Assembly: GCF_019492055.1 (NCBI RefSeq)
Contig: NZ_JAICBX010000002.1
Span: 434,001-498,000, forward strand
Direction of reading: 5' to 3'
Origin: Flavimaribacter sediminis
GTDB taxonomy: Bacteria > Pseudomonadota > Alphaproteobacteria > Rhizobiales > Rhizobiaceae
DNA length: 64,000 nt
The position numbers and the translations under genes are program-made. Positions 1 to 9,353 of the stretch are shown piece after piece. Under the pieces are notes generated by a model that did no database searches, was not told where the DNA came from, and saw only the letters and a list, made by a program, of their open reading frames with translations. Every line of letters begins with the position of its first letter. Position 1 is the stretch's first letter.

Positions 1-429
1 CTCGCCGCCCAGGTCGGGGTCACCGTCGATATTCAGAACGGCGAATGGGGCGTCATGTGGGACAAGCAGCGCACGCTCGAAACATCAGGCAATATGTTTG
101 CGATGGTCTGGTGGGCGGACTGGGCCTCTCCGACCGGGTGGCTGACAACCCTCTGGCGTTCCGAAGATCCAACCCTCTTCAACTTTTCGTACTATTCGAA
201 CGCCGATTTCGACAAGCTCCTCGATGAGGCCACCGGGTTGCAGGGAACCGATCCGGAGGCGGCCGCTCAGAAATTTGCCGATGCCCAGGGTAAGCTTCAT
301 GAGGACGCCGTTGCGATGTGCCTCGTCGACCTGAAGCAAGCCGTTGTTTATCGTGCCGATGTCGAAGGTGTCGAATACAATCCGGCCTACGAGACCATAT
401 TCGCCTATGAACTGCACCGGGCTGACTGA
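1..429 (+). CDS. ABC transporter substrate-binding protein, family 5 (peptide/dipeptide type), C-terminal part
   Basis: The reading frame is open from the first base and ends at TGA 427-429, so the N-terminal part lies outside the window. The visible 142 residues contain the WADWASPTGW and LFNFSYYSNADFDKLLDEA segments and a DPEAAAQKFADAQ helix, which are typical of the C-terminal lobe of DppA/OppA-like periplasmic binding proteins. The two permeases and two ATPases of the same transporter type follow directly (24-bp gap, then overlaps), which fixes its role as the solute receptor in the periplasm. The substrate cannot be told: family 5 proteins bind peptides, nickel, opines or glycosides. Confidence 0.85.
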   Translation, partial: LAAQVGVTVDIQNGEWGVMWDKQRTLETSGNMFAMVWWADWASPTGWLTTLWRSEDPTLFNFSYYSNADFDKLLDEATGLQGTDPEAAAQKFADAQGKLHEDAVAMCLVDLKQAVVYRADVEGVEYNPAYETIFAYELHRAD

Positions 430-452
430 CCGGAAAGCTGGAAGGGCGCACG

Positions 453-1475
453 ATGACACTTGGCAGCTACATCGGGCGTCGTCTGTTGATGCTGGTGATC
501 ATCCTTGCAGGGGTGATCACCATCACCTTTTTCCTGAGCCGCGTGCTGCCGGGTTCCCCGGTGGAAATGATGATTGGATATCGGCCGACCGCCGAGGAGA
601 TCGAAGCAGCCAAGATCGAGCTCGGTCTGGATAAAAGCCTGCCCGTTCAATATCTGTCTTTTCTCGTCGACGCCGCCCGGGGAGATTTCGGGAAGAGCCT
701 CAGCACCGGCCGGCCGGTGATAGAAGACATCGGGCAACGAGCCGGTGCGACATTGGAACTCACATTCACCTCCATGGTTCTGGTCCTGCTGATCGGCATT
801 CCTCTCGGCGTAATCTCCGCTGTGAACCGCGAGAAGCCGGCCGACCAGTTTGTCAGGGCGGTCTCCATCGCCGGCGCCGCCTTGCCGGTATTCATGGTCG
901 GTATCCTGCTGCAGATGTTGTTCGAAGGGCAGCTCGGCTGGTTTCCTCTGCAGGGACGGCTTTCGAGCAGTTTGCTCTTTGATGGCTCGTTTGAGCCGCG
1001 GACGGGTCTTTACGTCATCGACAGCCTAATCGCCGGATCCTGGAGCACATTCTTCGACGCCCTGGCGCATCTCGTACTGCCGGTCGCAACACTGACGCTT
1101 TCGACGCTTCCGCTGGTGACGCGAATTACCCGCAACATGATGATGGAAGTGCTGGAGGAAGAATACATCCGAACAGCTCATGCCTATGGCGTTCGCGCAT
1201 CATACGTCCACTATCGCTACGCGCTTCGGGCGACGCTTATCCCGCTCATCACGGTTGCCGGCCTCACCTATGGCTACATGCTGGGGGGTACGGTCGTCGT
1301 CGAGTTCATATTCGACTGGCCGGGTCTCGGCGGTTATCTCGTTCGCTCCATTTCGCGGAACGACTTTCCCGCCACGGTCGGCGTCACGACGGTGCTCGCT
1401 GCCTCCTATCTTCTCATCAACCTCGTCGTGGATCTACTTTACCACGCCGTCGATCCGAGGCTGCGCAACACATGA
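453..1475 (+). CDS. ABC transporter permease, DppB/OppB type
   Basis: 340 residues, about the family length. An N-terminal membrane helix (YIGRRLLMLVIILAGVI) is followed by the periplasmic segment with the family-typical RVLPGSPVEMM, then a cluster of membrane helices. The cytoplasmic EAA loop is visible near residue 240 (IRTAHAYGVRASYVHYRYALR), the site that docks on the ATPases. It is one half of the heterodimeric channel for the binding protein encoded upstream. The start ATG follows a purine-rich stretch (GGAAAGCTGGAAGGGCG). The end overlaps the next permease start by 4 bp (ATGA), showing translational coupling. Confidence 0.9.
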   Translation: MTLGSYIGRRLLMLVIILAGVITITFFLSRVLPGSPVEMMIGYRPTAEEIEAAKIELGLDKSLPVQYLSFLVDAARGDFGKSLSTGRPVIEDIGQRAGATLELTFTSMVLVLLIGIPLGVISAVNREKPADQFVRAVSIAGAALPVFMVGILLQMLFEGQLGWFPLQGRLSSSLLFDGSFEPRTGLYVIDSLIAGSWSTFFDALAHLVLPVATLTLSTLPLVTRITRNMMMEVLEEEYIRTAHAYGVRASYVHYRYALRATLIPLITVAGLTYGYMLGGTVVVEFIFDWPGLGGYLVRSISRNDFPATVGVTTVLAASYLLINLVVDLLYHAVDPRLRNT

Positions 1476-2347
1476 GCGATATGTCGGCACATGACCCGGC
1501 CATGATCCAGCCCCGAGGCCTTGCCGCCTTCCTGCGCCGGCGACCGCTGTTCGCGTTCGGCATCGCCGGGCTCGCCACGATCGTGGCCTGCGCTTTGTTC
1601 GCCCCGTTTATCGCGACCCATGATCCGGTCGCCATCAACTTTGCGGACAAGCTCGTTGGACCGTCGGCGGAGCATTTGTTCGGTACCGACAACCTTGGAA
1701 GGGACATCTTCTCGCGCGTCGTCTATGGCGCCCGCACCTCGCTTCTGATCGGAGCGATCGTCACCGCTCTGGCAATTGCGATCGGTGCTCCCCTCGGGCT
1801 ACTGGCCGGTTACTTTGGCGGCAAGACGGATGCTTTCATGATGCGCGGTTGCGATGTGTTTCTCGCATTTCCACCGCTCCTCTTGCCGATCGCGATAACC
1901 GCCGCCATTGGCACCGGCCTTTTGAATGCGATGATCGCGCTGGCGATTTCGTGGTTCCCATGGTACGCGCGCATCATGCGTTCCTCCGTTCTGCGCATAA
2001 GGAGTGAACTGTATGTGGACGCCGCGCGTGCGATGGGTGTCTCACACGGCCGCGTTATGGTGCGCCACATCGTTCCCAATGCGATGACGCCGATCATTGT
2101 GCAGGGGTCCCTTGACTTCAGTTACACAATACTCGCTGCAGCCTCGCTGAGCTTCATCGGCATTGGCGCCCAGCCGCCCCAGATCGAATGGGGATTGATG
2201 GCCTCGCAGGCGCGTTCCCTGTTCATGGATTTCTGGTGGACGGTCACGTTTCCCGGCCTCGCTATCTTCGTGACCGTACTGTCGATCAACCTCATCGGCG
2301 ACGGTTTGCGGGATCTGCTGGACCCGCGCGGGAGCAGCACCCGATGA
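1472..2347 (+). CDS. ABC transporter permease, DppC/OppC type
   Basis: 291 residues, second half of the heterodimeric channel. It begins with a cytoplasmic tail and one membrane helix (FAFGIAGLATIVACALFAPFIA). It then has the conserved GTDNLGRDIFSRVVYGARTSL motif that marks the DppC subfamily, and an EAA loop (YVDAARAMGVSHGRVMVRHIVPNA). The start overlaps the stop of the first permease by 4 bp and its own stop overlaps the next ATG, so five cistrons form one operon. The subfamily assignment is firm; the substrate is not known. Confidence 0.9.
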   Translation: MSDMSAHDPAMIQPRGLAAFLRRRPLFAFGIAGLATIVACALFAPFIATHDPVAINFADKLVGPSAEHLFGTDNLGRDIFSRVVYGARTSLLIGAIVTALAIAIGAPLGLLAGYFGGKTDAFMMRGCDVFLAFPPLLLPIAITAAIGTGLLNAMIALAISWFPWYARIMRSSVLRIRSELYVDAARAMGVSHGRVMVRHIVPNAMTPIIVQGSLDFSYTILAAASLSFIGIGAQPPQIEWGLMASQARSLFMDFWWTVTFPGLAIFVTVLSINLIGDGLRDLLDPRGSSTR

Positions 2348-3345
2348 CGTCCCCGGCCCTCGACTTTCGCGGATTGAAGATCGACGTACCCGGTCCTGCG
2401 GGACCCTTGCCCCTCATCCGCGACGTAACTCTCAGCGTCGGCCATGGCGAAATAGTCGGCCTTGTTGGAGAATCGGGATCCGGCAAGTCGTTGAGCGCGC
2501 TCGCGGCCCTTGGCTTCGCGCCTGCCGACAGCCGCGTTTCAGGGCAGATCAGGATAGGGGATTTCGAGGTCATCGGCGCACCTGCCGACCGGCTCCGCGA
2601 GGTTCGCGGGAGACGCTGCGCCATGATCTTCCAGGACGCGACGAAATCCCTCAATCCGTATTTCACGCTTGGGCGACAGCTTAGCGATGTGGTCAGTCTG
2701 AACCGCGGTCTTTCTCATCGCGATGCCGTGGATGTCGTGACGCAAAACCTCGCAGACATGAACCTGCCGGATCCCGGGCTGATGGTCGGCAAATACCCCC
2801 ATCAGCTGTCAGGCGGACAGCTTCAGCGCGCGATGATCGCGATGGCCCTGAGCTGCGAGCCGGAGGTGCTCCTCGCTGACGAGCCGACGACCGCACTGGA
2901 CGTTACGGTGCAGGCCCAGATCCTTGTCCTGCTGCGCGAACTGGCGCGGCAGCGCAATCTCTCAATTCTCTTTATTACCCACGATCTCGGTGTGGTCGCA
3001 GCCCTGTGCGATCGGGTCGCGGTCATGTACGCAGGAACGATCGTCGAGACAGCGTGGTGTACCGAACTGTTCGCGAACGCCATGCACCCCTACACGCGCA
3101 AACTTTTGGCAACCGCTCCGGTGCTTGGTCGGGGCCGCGCGACACTGCCGAACATTCCGGGCCGCGTTCCGGAACTCACCGACAGGCGCCCCGGTTGCCT
3201 CTTCGCACCACGCTGCGAACGCGCGACCGAACTTTGCCGCGAGGTCCGTCCACTGCTGCTTTCACACGAGCCCGGCCATGCCGCGGCTTGCCATCATCCG
3301 CACAGGATCGACGAGGTGACTGCTCGCGAGGATATTTTCCCATGA
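2344..3345 (+). CDS. ABC transporter ATP-binding protein, DppD/OppD type
   Basis: 333 residues. Walker A GESGSGKS, signature [15 protein letters not shown], Walker [13 protein letters not shown] and switch region [10 protein letters not shown] are all intact. The C-terminal oligopeptide-ABC extension with [19 protein letters not shown] and clustered cysteines is present, as in OppD/DppD where it can bind an iron-sulfur cluster. A longer in-frame reading exists upstream, but the ATG at 2344 overlapping the permease stop (ATGA) matches the coupling seen through this operon and gives the normal family length. Confidence 0.9.
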   Translation: MTSPALDFRGLKIDVPGPAGPLPLIRDVTLSVGHGEIVGLVGESGSGKSLSALAALGFAPADSRVSGQIRIGDFEVIGAPADRLREVRGRRCAMIFQDATKSLNPYFTLGRQLSDVVSLNRGLSHRDAVDVVTQNLADMNLPDPGLMVGKYPHQLSGGQLQRAMIAMALSCEPEVLLADEPTTALDVTVQAQILVLLRELARQRNLSILFITHDLGVVAALCDRVAVMYAGTIVETAWCTELFANAMHPYTRKLLATAPVLGRGRATLPNIPGRVPELTDRRPGCLFAPRCERATELCREVRPLLLSHEPGHAAACHHPHRIDEVTAREDIFP

Positions 3346-4289
3346 ACACAGTGCGTCTGGATGTCGAAAATCTCGTCAAGCACTACCAAACACCGCATGG
3401 CGTCGTGCGCGCTGTCGACGGTGTCAGTTTCTCGGTGGAGGCTGGCCGGACACTGGCCCTTGTCGGTGAATCGGGGTGTGGCAAGAGTACGGTGGCAAAG
3501 GCCATACTTGGCCTTATCGAGCGGGATGGAGGACATATCGGTCTGTCATATGCTTCCGAGCGGGGCAGGGGTCGCAGGCCTCTCGGTATGGTGTTTCAAA
3601 ACCCGTATTCCTCTCTAAATCCCCGCATGCGGGTTCGCGACACGCTTGCCGAAGCGCTGTACCAGGCCGGTTTCCGAGATCGGGTCACCATTCAAGGTGC
3701 AATCGAAAGCCATCTCGCGGATGTCGGCATGTCGCCGCAACACGCGGAGCGATATCCGCATGAACTGTCCGGAGGCCAGCGGCAGCGTGTCGGAATCGCC
3801 CGCGCCTTGGCGCTCGATCCTGACATCCTGCTCCTGGACGAGCCGACGGCCGCGCTCGATGTCTCCGTACAGGCACAGATCCTCAACCTGCTTCGCGATC
3901 TCCAGGAAAGCCGGGGTCTCGGCTATCTGTTGATCTCCCACAGCCTCGCGACCGTCGAGAGCATCGCCGATGACGTCATCGTCATGTATTTCGGAAGACT
4001 CGTCGAGAGCGGGCCTGTCGGGTCCGTGTTCGGTTCGCCTGCGCATCCCTACACCAGGGCATTGCTTGATGCTGTCCCTCCGCTCGACCCGTCACGGCGC
4101 GACAAACTCGTTCCGCTCGCCGGCTCGGTTCCGAGCTATCTTTCGCCACCACCCGGCTGCCCGTTTGCCCCCCGTTGTTCGCGAGTCGTCTCCGATTGCG
4201 AAGCGAGAAGGCCCTCATTGAATCGCATCGACGACCGAAGAAAGGCCGCGTGCATCAGGCCGCAGCATGGAGAAACGGCGATGCTGTGA
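3342..4289 (+). CDS. ABC transporter ATP-binding protein, DppF/OppF type
   Basis: 315 residues. Walker A GESGCGKST, signature LSGGQRQRVGIARAL, Walker B ILLLDEPTAALD, and a C-terminal PPPGCPFAPRC cysteine motif like that of its partner. The ATG at 3342 overlaps the stop of the preceding ATPase (ATGA). It is the last gene of the transporter operon and pairs with the DppD-type subunit in the nucleotide-binding heterodimer. No hydrolase or regulator is attached in the window, so the transported compound is open. Confidence 0.9.
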   Translation: MNTVRLDVENLVKHYQTPHGVVRAVDGVSFSVEAGRTLALVGESGCGKSTVAKAILGLIERDGGHIGLSYASERGRGRRPLGMVFQNPYSSLNPRMRVRDTLAEALYQAGFRDRVTIQGAIESHLADVGMSPQHAERYPHELSGGQRQRVGIARALALDPDILLLDEPTAALDVSVQAQILNLLRDLQESRGLGYLLISHSLATVESIADDVIVMYFGRLVESGPVGSVFGSPAHPYTRALLDAVPPLDPSRRDKLVPLAGSVPSYLSPPPGCPFAPRCSRVVSDCEARRPSLNRIDDRRKAACIRPQHGETAML

Positions 4290-4833
4290 AGGCTGGAAGT
4301 TCTCTTTGCCACGCAGTAGCCCCGGAGCCAATATCAGGCGGTTTAACCCGTGTGGCCTGGTTGGACGCGACCTTGTTCTCCGCATCCGGATACGTCAAGC
4401 GATCTGGTAGCCGGGACCGCGATGTTCGTTGTCGTACCGTCGCTCGTTGTCGACCGGTCGTGCGAGCAAGCTGTCAATGAAGACCGGACAGAGGCTTGCA
4501 GGATCAGCGCGTTCTTCGCTGAACGGCTTGAATGGCTAAGGGTTTCGGATGCCGTCAGGCGTACGAAACCCTCTCATGCAGGAACCCGCGGTCGGCGCAT
4601 TTCAGGCTATGGGGATTTGTTTTTCGAGGCAGGTCTGGGGTAGTTCCGAACAGCACCACATGGTGGGTATAGCGGGGCAAGCCTGGGATTTTCAGGTGTG
4701 GCCGCAGCGCTGGTCGCGGGGACCTCAAGCGGCTTTGGATTGCTGAGAGCCATTCTCTTTTTGCAATGCACAAGCCGTCCCGTTGGCCGATGCCGTTGCG
4801 GGTCGGCCAAATGAGCGAATAATCCATGCCGGG
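4290..4833. other. Gap between ABC operon and IS91 remnant
   Basis: About 540 bp without a convincing gene. The half nearest 4834 probably contains the 3' end of the IS91-type element, whose transposase reads toward it, but I could not place the terminus. No T-tailed hairpin or other gene was recognised. Confidence 0.4.
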
Positions 4834-6008
4834 TCATGGCGTGGTCTCCCGGCTCGAAGCGGTGCAGTGCGGCGGTGCGCGGGGCTGGTGCCAGCGTGCG
4901 AAGGTCTCGATGATGATCATGTGCCCACCGCAGCAAGGGCATGATGGCCGTTTATCGGGCTCCTCTGATGCATCGGTTCCGGGCTCCGGGGCAACGCTCA
5001 GCAACGCGCGAGCACGATCGAGGCTGGCTTTGCGAGAGGTGCCGGCAAGCAGGCCGTAGTGGCGAATGCGGTGGAAGCCGCGCGGCAGGACATGGAGCAG
5101 GAAGCGACGAATGAACTCATCGGTGGCGAGGGTCATGACCTGCTGCCGGTCGGTGTTGACACGGCGGTAGTCCTTGTAGCGGAAGGTGACCCCGTTCTCG
5201 TCGAAGCCGATGAGACGCCGGTTCGAGATGGCGACCCTGTGGGTGTAACGGGACAGATAGGCCAGCACCGCTTCCGGTCCGGCAAAGGGTGGCTTGGCGT
5301 AGACGATCCAGCGTTTGCTGCGTACGGCTTCAGATGACGCAGAAAGACGCCGCGGTCCGCCAGTTGGGCCATTGATCCGAAGAAGGCGAGCCGGCCTGTA
5401 TCGTGAAGTGCGATCAGCCGGGTCAGGAACAGGCGGCGGAACAGCTTGCCAAGCACCCGCACCGGCAGCAGGAATACGGGGCTGGACGATATCCAGCGCT
5501 TTCCGTCGAGCGGGATGCCGCCGCCCGGCACGATCATGTGCACATGGGGATGGTGGGTCATTGCCGATCCCCAGCTATGCAGCACCGCGGTGATGCCGAT
5601 GCGGGCGCCGAGATGCTTGGGGTCTGCAGCGATCGTCAGCATCGTCTCCGACGTGGCGCGGAACAACAGGTCGTAGACCAGCGCCTTGTTCTGGAAGGCG
5701 ATGGCGGCGATCTCGGCGGGCAGCGTGAATACGACATGGAAGTAGCCGACCGGCAAGAGGTCGGCCTCCCGCTCGCGAGCCACGCGCGTGCGGCGGCCCC
5801 CTGGCACTTCGGGCAGTGCCGGTTGCGGCAGCTGTTATAGGCGATGCGCCAGTGCCCGCAGTCCTCGCAGGCCTCTACGTGTCCGCCCAATGCAGCGGTG
5901 CGGCAATGTTCGATCGCCGACATCACCTTGAGCTGAGCGAGGCTCAGGTGTCCTTCATGGGTTGCCCGGTAGGCGGGTCCGGCAGCGCGGAAGATGTCGG
6001 CGACCTCG
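4834..6008 (-). pseudogene. IS91-family transposase, frameshifted
   Basis: An N-terminal zinc-binding region (CEDCGHWRIAYNSCRNRHCPKC) is followed by the HUH-type core (HSWGSAMTHHPHVHMIVPGG) and the C-terminal part (AYLSRYTHRVAISNRRLIGF, with CPCCGGHMIIIE). The parts lie in three different frames. A one-base loss near 5774 (TGG-CTC-GCG then the frame for EREADLLPVGYF) and another near 5324 (within HLKP-RSKRWIVYAKPPF) account for this. The N-terminus is joined in frame to the integrase remnant through a shared EVADI segment. Rolling-circle transposition by this copy is not expected. Confidence 0.85.
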
Positions 6009-6682
6009 GCCGCTTCCTGCACTGCGCGATGCAGTTGCCGCGACGAGATCGGATCGGTGCAACTGCGTCCCGGAAACAGCCAGCCATGGGGCAGCATCAC
6101 GCCGCGCCGCTTTCCTTCGCGCCACCACAGACGCAACAGTTCCAGGAGTTGCGGCGAGAGCATGGCGTTGCGGTCCTTGCGTCCCTTGCCCTGTTCGACG
6201 CGGATCAGCATGCGGGTCGAGTCGATATCGTCGACCTTGAGATGCGCGACCTCGGAGACACGCAAGCCCGCGCCATAGGCGACACCGAGCGCCGCCTTCT
6301 ATTTGATGCCCGGTGCCGCCTCGAGCAGACGTGCGGCTTCATCCACGCTCAGCACCTCGGGCAGCTTGCGCGGATTACGGGTTATCACCAGAGTTCGCGA
6401 CAGATCCCGCCGGTTCAGCGTCACCGTGAACAGAAAGCGCAGCGCCGAAACCGTGCTGTTGATCGTCGCCGGGCCCACGCCGGTCTCATGCTGATGCAAC
6501 TGGTAATGCCGGATGTCCTCAGCGGTCGCTGTGTCGGGAGGACGCCCGAGGAAAGCGGCAAAGTTCCGGACATGTCGAACATAATCCTGCTGTGTATGGG
6601 ATCCCAAACCCCGCATCACCATGTCTTGCTGCATGCGCTGGCGAAGCGGTGTGGTTGGGGCATCGGTCTGAAAGGTCGTCAT
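5995..6682 (-). pseudogene. Tyrosine recombinase (integrase) of the IS91-type element, broken
   Basis: The N-terminal SAM-like core-binding domain is clear (TPLRQRMQQDMVMRGLGSHT onward, with YVRHVRNFAAFLGR). The catalytic domain starts, including the arginine segment AYGAGLRVSEVAHL. An in-frame TAG at 6299-6301 interrupts it in the segment read as GIK-stop-KAALGVAYGAGLR; relatives usually have tyrosine at that codon, so one base change would explain it. The part with the HxxR box and the catalytic tyrosine is missing, because a deletion near 5995-6008 joins the frame directly to the transposase. It is therefore inactive. Confidence 0.8.
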
Positions 6683-7220
6683 GGCAAATTCCTCTTGTTG
6701 AAAGGAACTCCATGCTCGGACCTCAGCCTCTACCTGCCCAGAGCCTCAGACGGAACCAGCAAACCCTCGCAACGCGCACCCTCCCGCGAAGCGGGTTCGT
6801 GCTTGGGGCCGGAAGGGGAACTTCCGGCTTCTGATCAGTTCGAAGGCAAAGCAGACATACAAAGTGCTCCGCACTGTTCCAATTGCGACATTAGCCCGAA
6901 GGCGAATATCTGCCATTTTTCGCCGTCAAGTGCGCTTGGGCTTTCGGCGATTTGCTGACGTTCAAAGAGATTGTCAAAGTCGCCTTACGTGCTCAGAGAA
7001 TAAGTGAGAATTCAACTTTTTTTAAGGGATGGCAGCCCTCAATACCTTGCCATACACGTCAATCCAGGAGGCATATTCGGCCTTTGGTTGAAGTGCTGAG
7101 TTCAGTGCGGAACTGCTGGTTCAAAGACAATGTGCATATCGGTTGACTGCCGCCTTTGCCATCACTTACTGCTTGGTGCAACTTTGCCCGAAATGGATCT
7201 GAGGTGTTGAGGTGTAAAGC
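6683..7220. other. Intergenic region between IS91 remnant and lactonase
   Basis: About 540 bp with no supported gene. The 5' half is probably the flank or origin end of the IS91-type element. The 3' end carries the leader of the lactonase gene, including GAGGTG at about 7209-7214 as a likely ribosome-binding site. Confidence 0.4.
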
Positions 7221-8333
7221 ATGAGAAAAAAACAGCTTGTCTTCATCGGTGGGCTTAATCGCGAAGCTCCATACTTCCAGGGCGCGCGCGGCGTGGGTCT
7301 CTCGGTCTTCAGTTTTGACGATCAGTCTCTGGAAACGACCTTGCTCGCCGAATATGGCGGCATCGACAATCCCAGCTATCTTTCCGTGAATGACGACGGC
7401 TCCCGGATCTATGCCAATTCCGAAATCTTCGGCTGGCCTGAAGGTCTGGTGACAGCGCTTGCATTCGATCGCGCAACGAACACGCTCTCCCATATCAACA
7501 TGCATGCGACGCTCGGCAGCATCACCGCGCACAACATGATAACACGCGATGGCTCGAAGCTGCTCGTATCAAACTATGCGATGGGCGACGGCGGCCCCGA
7601 CCGATCACTTGTTGTTTTTGGACTGAGCGACGACGGAGGCCTGACAAACGTCCTTTCAGCCATCGCACATGTCGGAACAGGACCGGATCCGGAGCGTCAG
7701 GAACGTAGCCACGCCCACAGCCTCACTGAATTGAAGACGGGCAGCATCGCCGTTGCTTGCGATCTGGGTCTGGACATGCTGATCGCCTACCGGCTTAATC
7801 CGGACGGATCGCTTTCCCGGCTTGACGAGTTGAAAATGGCGCCTGGCTCCGGTCCACGGCATCTGGCGTTGCATCCAGACGGGAAGTTGATCTTCGTCAT
7901 CAATGAACTGAACTCGACAATCTGCTCGCTGCGTATCGATGGTGAAACAGGCGCAATGAGCCTGCTGGATATACAGTCGGCCGCCGATGCGAGCCAGCCG
8001 GACGTCGAGAACCATTGCGCCGATCTGCAGATATCGCCGGACGGCCGGTTCCTTTACGGGTCGAACCGCGGACACGACACGGTGGTGGTCTTTTCGGTCG
8101 ATGCAGAAAACGGCAAACTGGCCTTGGTCGGTCACGCGCCATGCGGCGGGGCGACGCCGCGCAATCTCGGCTTGTCCCCGGACGGTGCTTTCCTGTTTTC
8201 CGCAAACCAGAACGCCGACCGGGTTACGATCTTCCGTCGCAATGAAGAGAACGGCGAATTGACCGATACTGGTAAGGCGATTGAAACGGGCACGCCGATG
8301 TGCGTCAAATTTGCCCGGACACCGCTTGCCTGA
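7221..8333 (+). CDS. Lactonase, seven-bladed beta-propeller family (6-phosphogluconolactonase-like)
   Basis: 370 residues made of repeated blades with recurring LSVNDDGSRIYA, HLALHPDGKLIFVIN, LQISPDGRFLYGSNRG and LGLSPDGAFLFSANQ motifs, the signature of the lactonase propeller fold (Pgl/YbhE type). There is no signal peptide, so it is probably cytoplasmic. Members hydrolyse sugar lactones or cleave cyclic muconate-type compounds. Its position next to an IclR regulator and a sugar-type ABC transporter supports a role in sugar-acid lactone catabolism, but the actual lactone is inference. It converges with the IclR gene, leaving only 3 bp between them. Confidence 0.8.
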   Translation: MRKKQLVFIGGLNREAPYFQGARGVGLSVFSFDDQSLETTLLAEYGGIDNPSYLSVNDDGSRIYANSEIFGWPEGLVTALAFDRATNTLSHINMHATLGSITAHNMITRDGSKLLVSNYAMGDGGPDRSLVVFGLSDDGGLTNVLSAIAHVGTGPDPERQERSHAHSLTELKTGSIAVACDLGLDMLIAYRLNPDGSLSRLDELKMAPGSGPRHLALHPDGKLIFVINELNSTICSLRIDGETGAMSLLDIQSAADASQPDVENHCADLQISPDGRFLYGSNRGHDTVVVFSVDAENGKLALVGHAPCGGATPRNLGLSPDGAFLFSANQNADRVTIFRRNEENGELTDTGKAIETGTPMCVKFARTPLA

Positions 8334-8336
8334 GGG

Positions 8337-9179
8337 TCAGTCGGTCGACAATGGAAATTCGGGACGGCGCAGTCTGCCGCCGAGCTCGCGCGACAGCGTA
8401 TCGGCGCATTCGAACAGACGCTGCTCCGCCTCGGCGAGTTGGACTTCATTTTCCACCCAGACAAGGTATGGCATGGTCAGCGCCGCCTGCGCCTCGCCGC
8501 TGGAATCAACAATCGGAAAACTTACGTCCGTAATTCCACGCAGTGTCTCGTCGCTGACGCATTCGTAGCCGCGCCGGTTGACGTCTGCGATTCTTTCAAT
8601 CAGCGGCTTCGGGTCCTCTCCCCGCTCGCGCAATGCTCCGCCCAGGGCCTCTTCGAGAGAATAGCGCACGGATGACGGCTGGAAAGCGATCAGCGTGCGG
8701 CCCGAGGCGGTTTTGAGCAGAGGACGCTGGGTTCCAAGTCTGACGCGGAAGCCGATAGGCGCAGGATTGTCAGAGACCACGACGACGCGCGTCGTCCAGC
8801 CGTCGAGGACCGAAATGATGACGACCTGTTCCACCTGCATCGCAAGGCGATCGAGCACGGGGTGAGCCGCCTGGATAAGACGGCGGATCGGAAGGTGATT
8901 GCTTGCGAGATCGAACAGCTTCAGCGACAGTCGAAAAGCGTCGTCTCCAGGGCCGCGCAAAACATAGCCGCGCCTCTCCAGCGACATCACAACGCGATAC
9001 ACTTCCTGGACCGATCGGTTGAGTTTTTGAGCGATCTGGCTGAGTATCAGGCCTTCAGACTGGAGCGCCAGAAGTTCCAGGATGTCGAGCCCCTTCTCGA
9101 GCGCCGGCGCCCGATAGGATGACGGTACGGAGGGTGTGGACTGGGCCTTTCGGGTGGAAGTTTTCTTGACGCTGCTCAT
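8337..9179 (-). CDS. IclR family transcriptional regulator
   Basis: 280 residues from the ATG at 9179, chosen because GGAAGGA lies just upstream. A longer in-frame reading starts at 9242. The N-terminal winged helix-turn-helix (ALEKGLDILELLALQSEGL through VYRVVMSLERRGYV) is followed by the IclR effector domain (LGTQRPLLKTASGRTLIAF, RGYECVSDETLRGITDVSFPI). It is divergent from the deacylase gene at 9354, and the intergenic region holds an imperfect inverted repeat that may be its operator. It probably controls the catabolic genes 7221-18368 in response to a small carboxylate or aromatic ligand (inference). Confidence 0.88.
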   Translation of the reverse strand: MSSVKKTSTRKAQSTPSVPSSYRAPALEKGLDILELLALQSEGLILSQIAQKLNRSVQEVYRVVMSLERRGYVLRGPGDDAFRLSLKLFDLASNHLPIRRLIQAAHPVLDRLAMQVEQVVIISVLDGWTTRVVVVSDNPAPIGFRVRLGTQRPLLKTASGRTLIAFQPSSVRYSLEEALGGALRERGEDPKPLIERIADVNRRGYECVSDETLRGITDVSFPIVDSSGEAQAALTMPYLVWVENEVQLAEAEQRLFECADTLSRELGGRLRRPEFPLSTD

Positions 9180-9234
9180 CCGTCCTTCCCTAATAAGTCG
9201 AGGCGCTGGATACCAGTAAAAATTCACTGTTGCT

Positions 9235-9256
9235 AGTATCATAAATAAACGATAGT
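9235..9256. promoter_or_regulatory. Candidate IclR operator (imperfect inverted repeat)
   Basis: AT-rich imperfect palindrome AGTATCAT-N6-ACGATAGT in the divergent intergenic region between the IclR gene and the deacylase gene. The arms agree at 6 of 8 positions. A partly similar TATCGT-containing sequence lies upstream of the sugar-binding protein gene at 17004-17036. Assignment to the IclR protein rests on position only. Confidence 0.35.
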
Positions 9257-9353
9257 TTTCATATAGAAAAAATGAGGCCGCTTTTGCAAGGCGGGATCGT
9301 TTGAGGGCGTAACCGATTTCGCAAGGTTCGGAGACGCTGGGAGGGGAATTTCC

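Larger units (their letters stand above)
4834..6682 (-). mobile_element. Degenerate IS91-family element (tyrosine recombinase plus Y2 transposase)
   Basis: The minus strand carries a tyrosine-recombinase reading frame followed by an IS91-type (HUH, Y2) transposase, the usual two-gene layout of IS91 relatives in alphaproteobacteria. Both are damaged: an amber codon in the recombinase, an internal deletion that joins the two genes in frame, and two single-base frameshifts in the transposase. The true element ends (ori and ter) were not located, so the boundaries are those of the coding remnants only. Confidence 0.8.
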
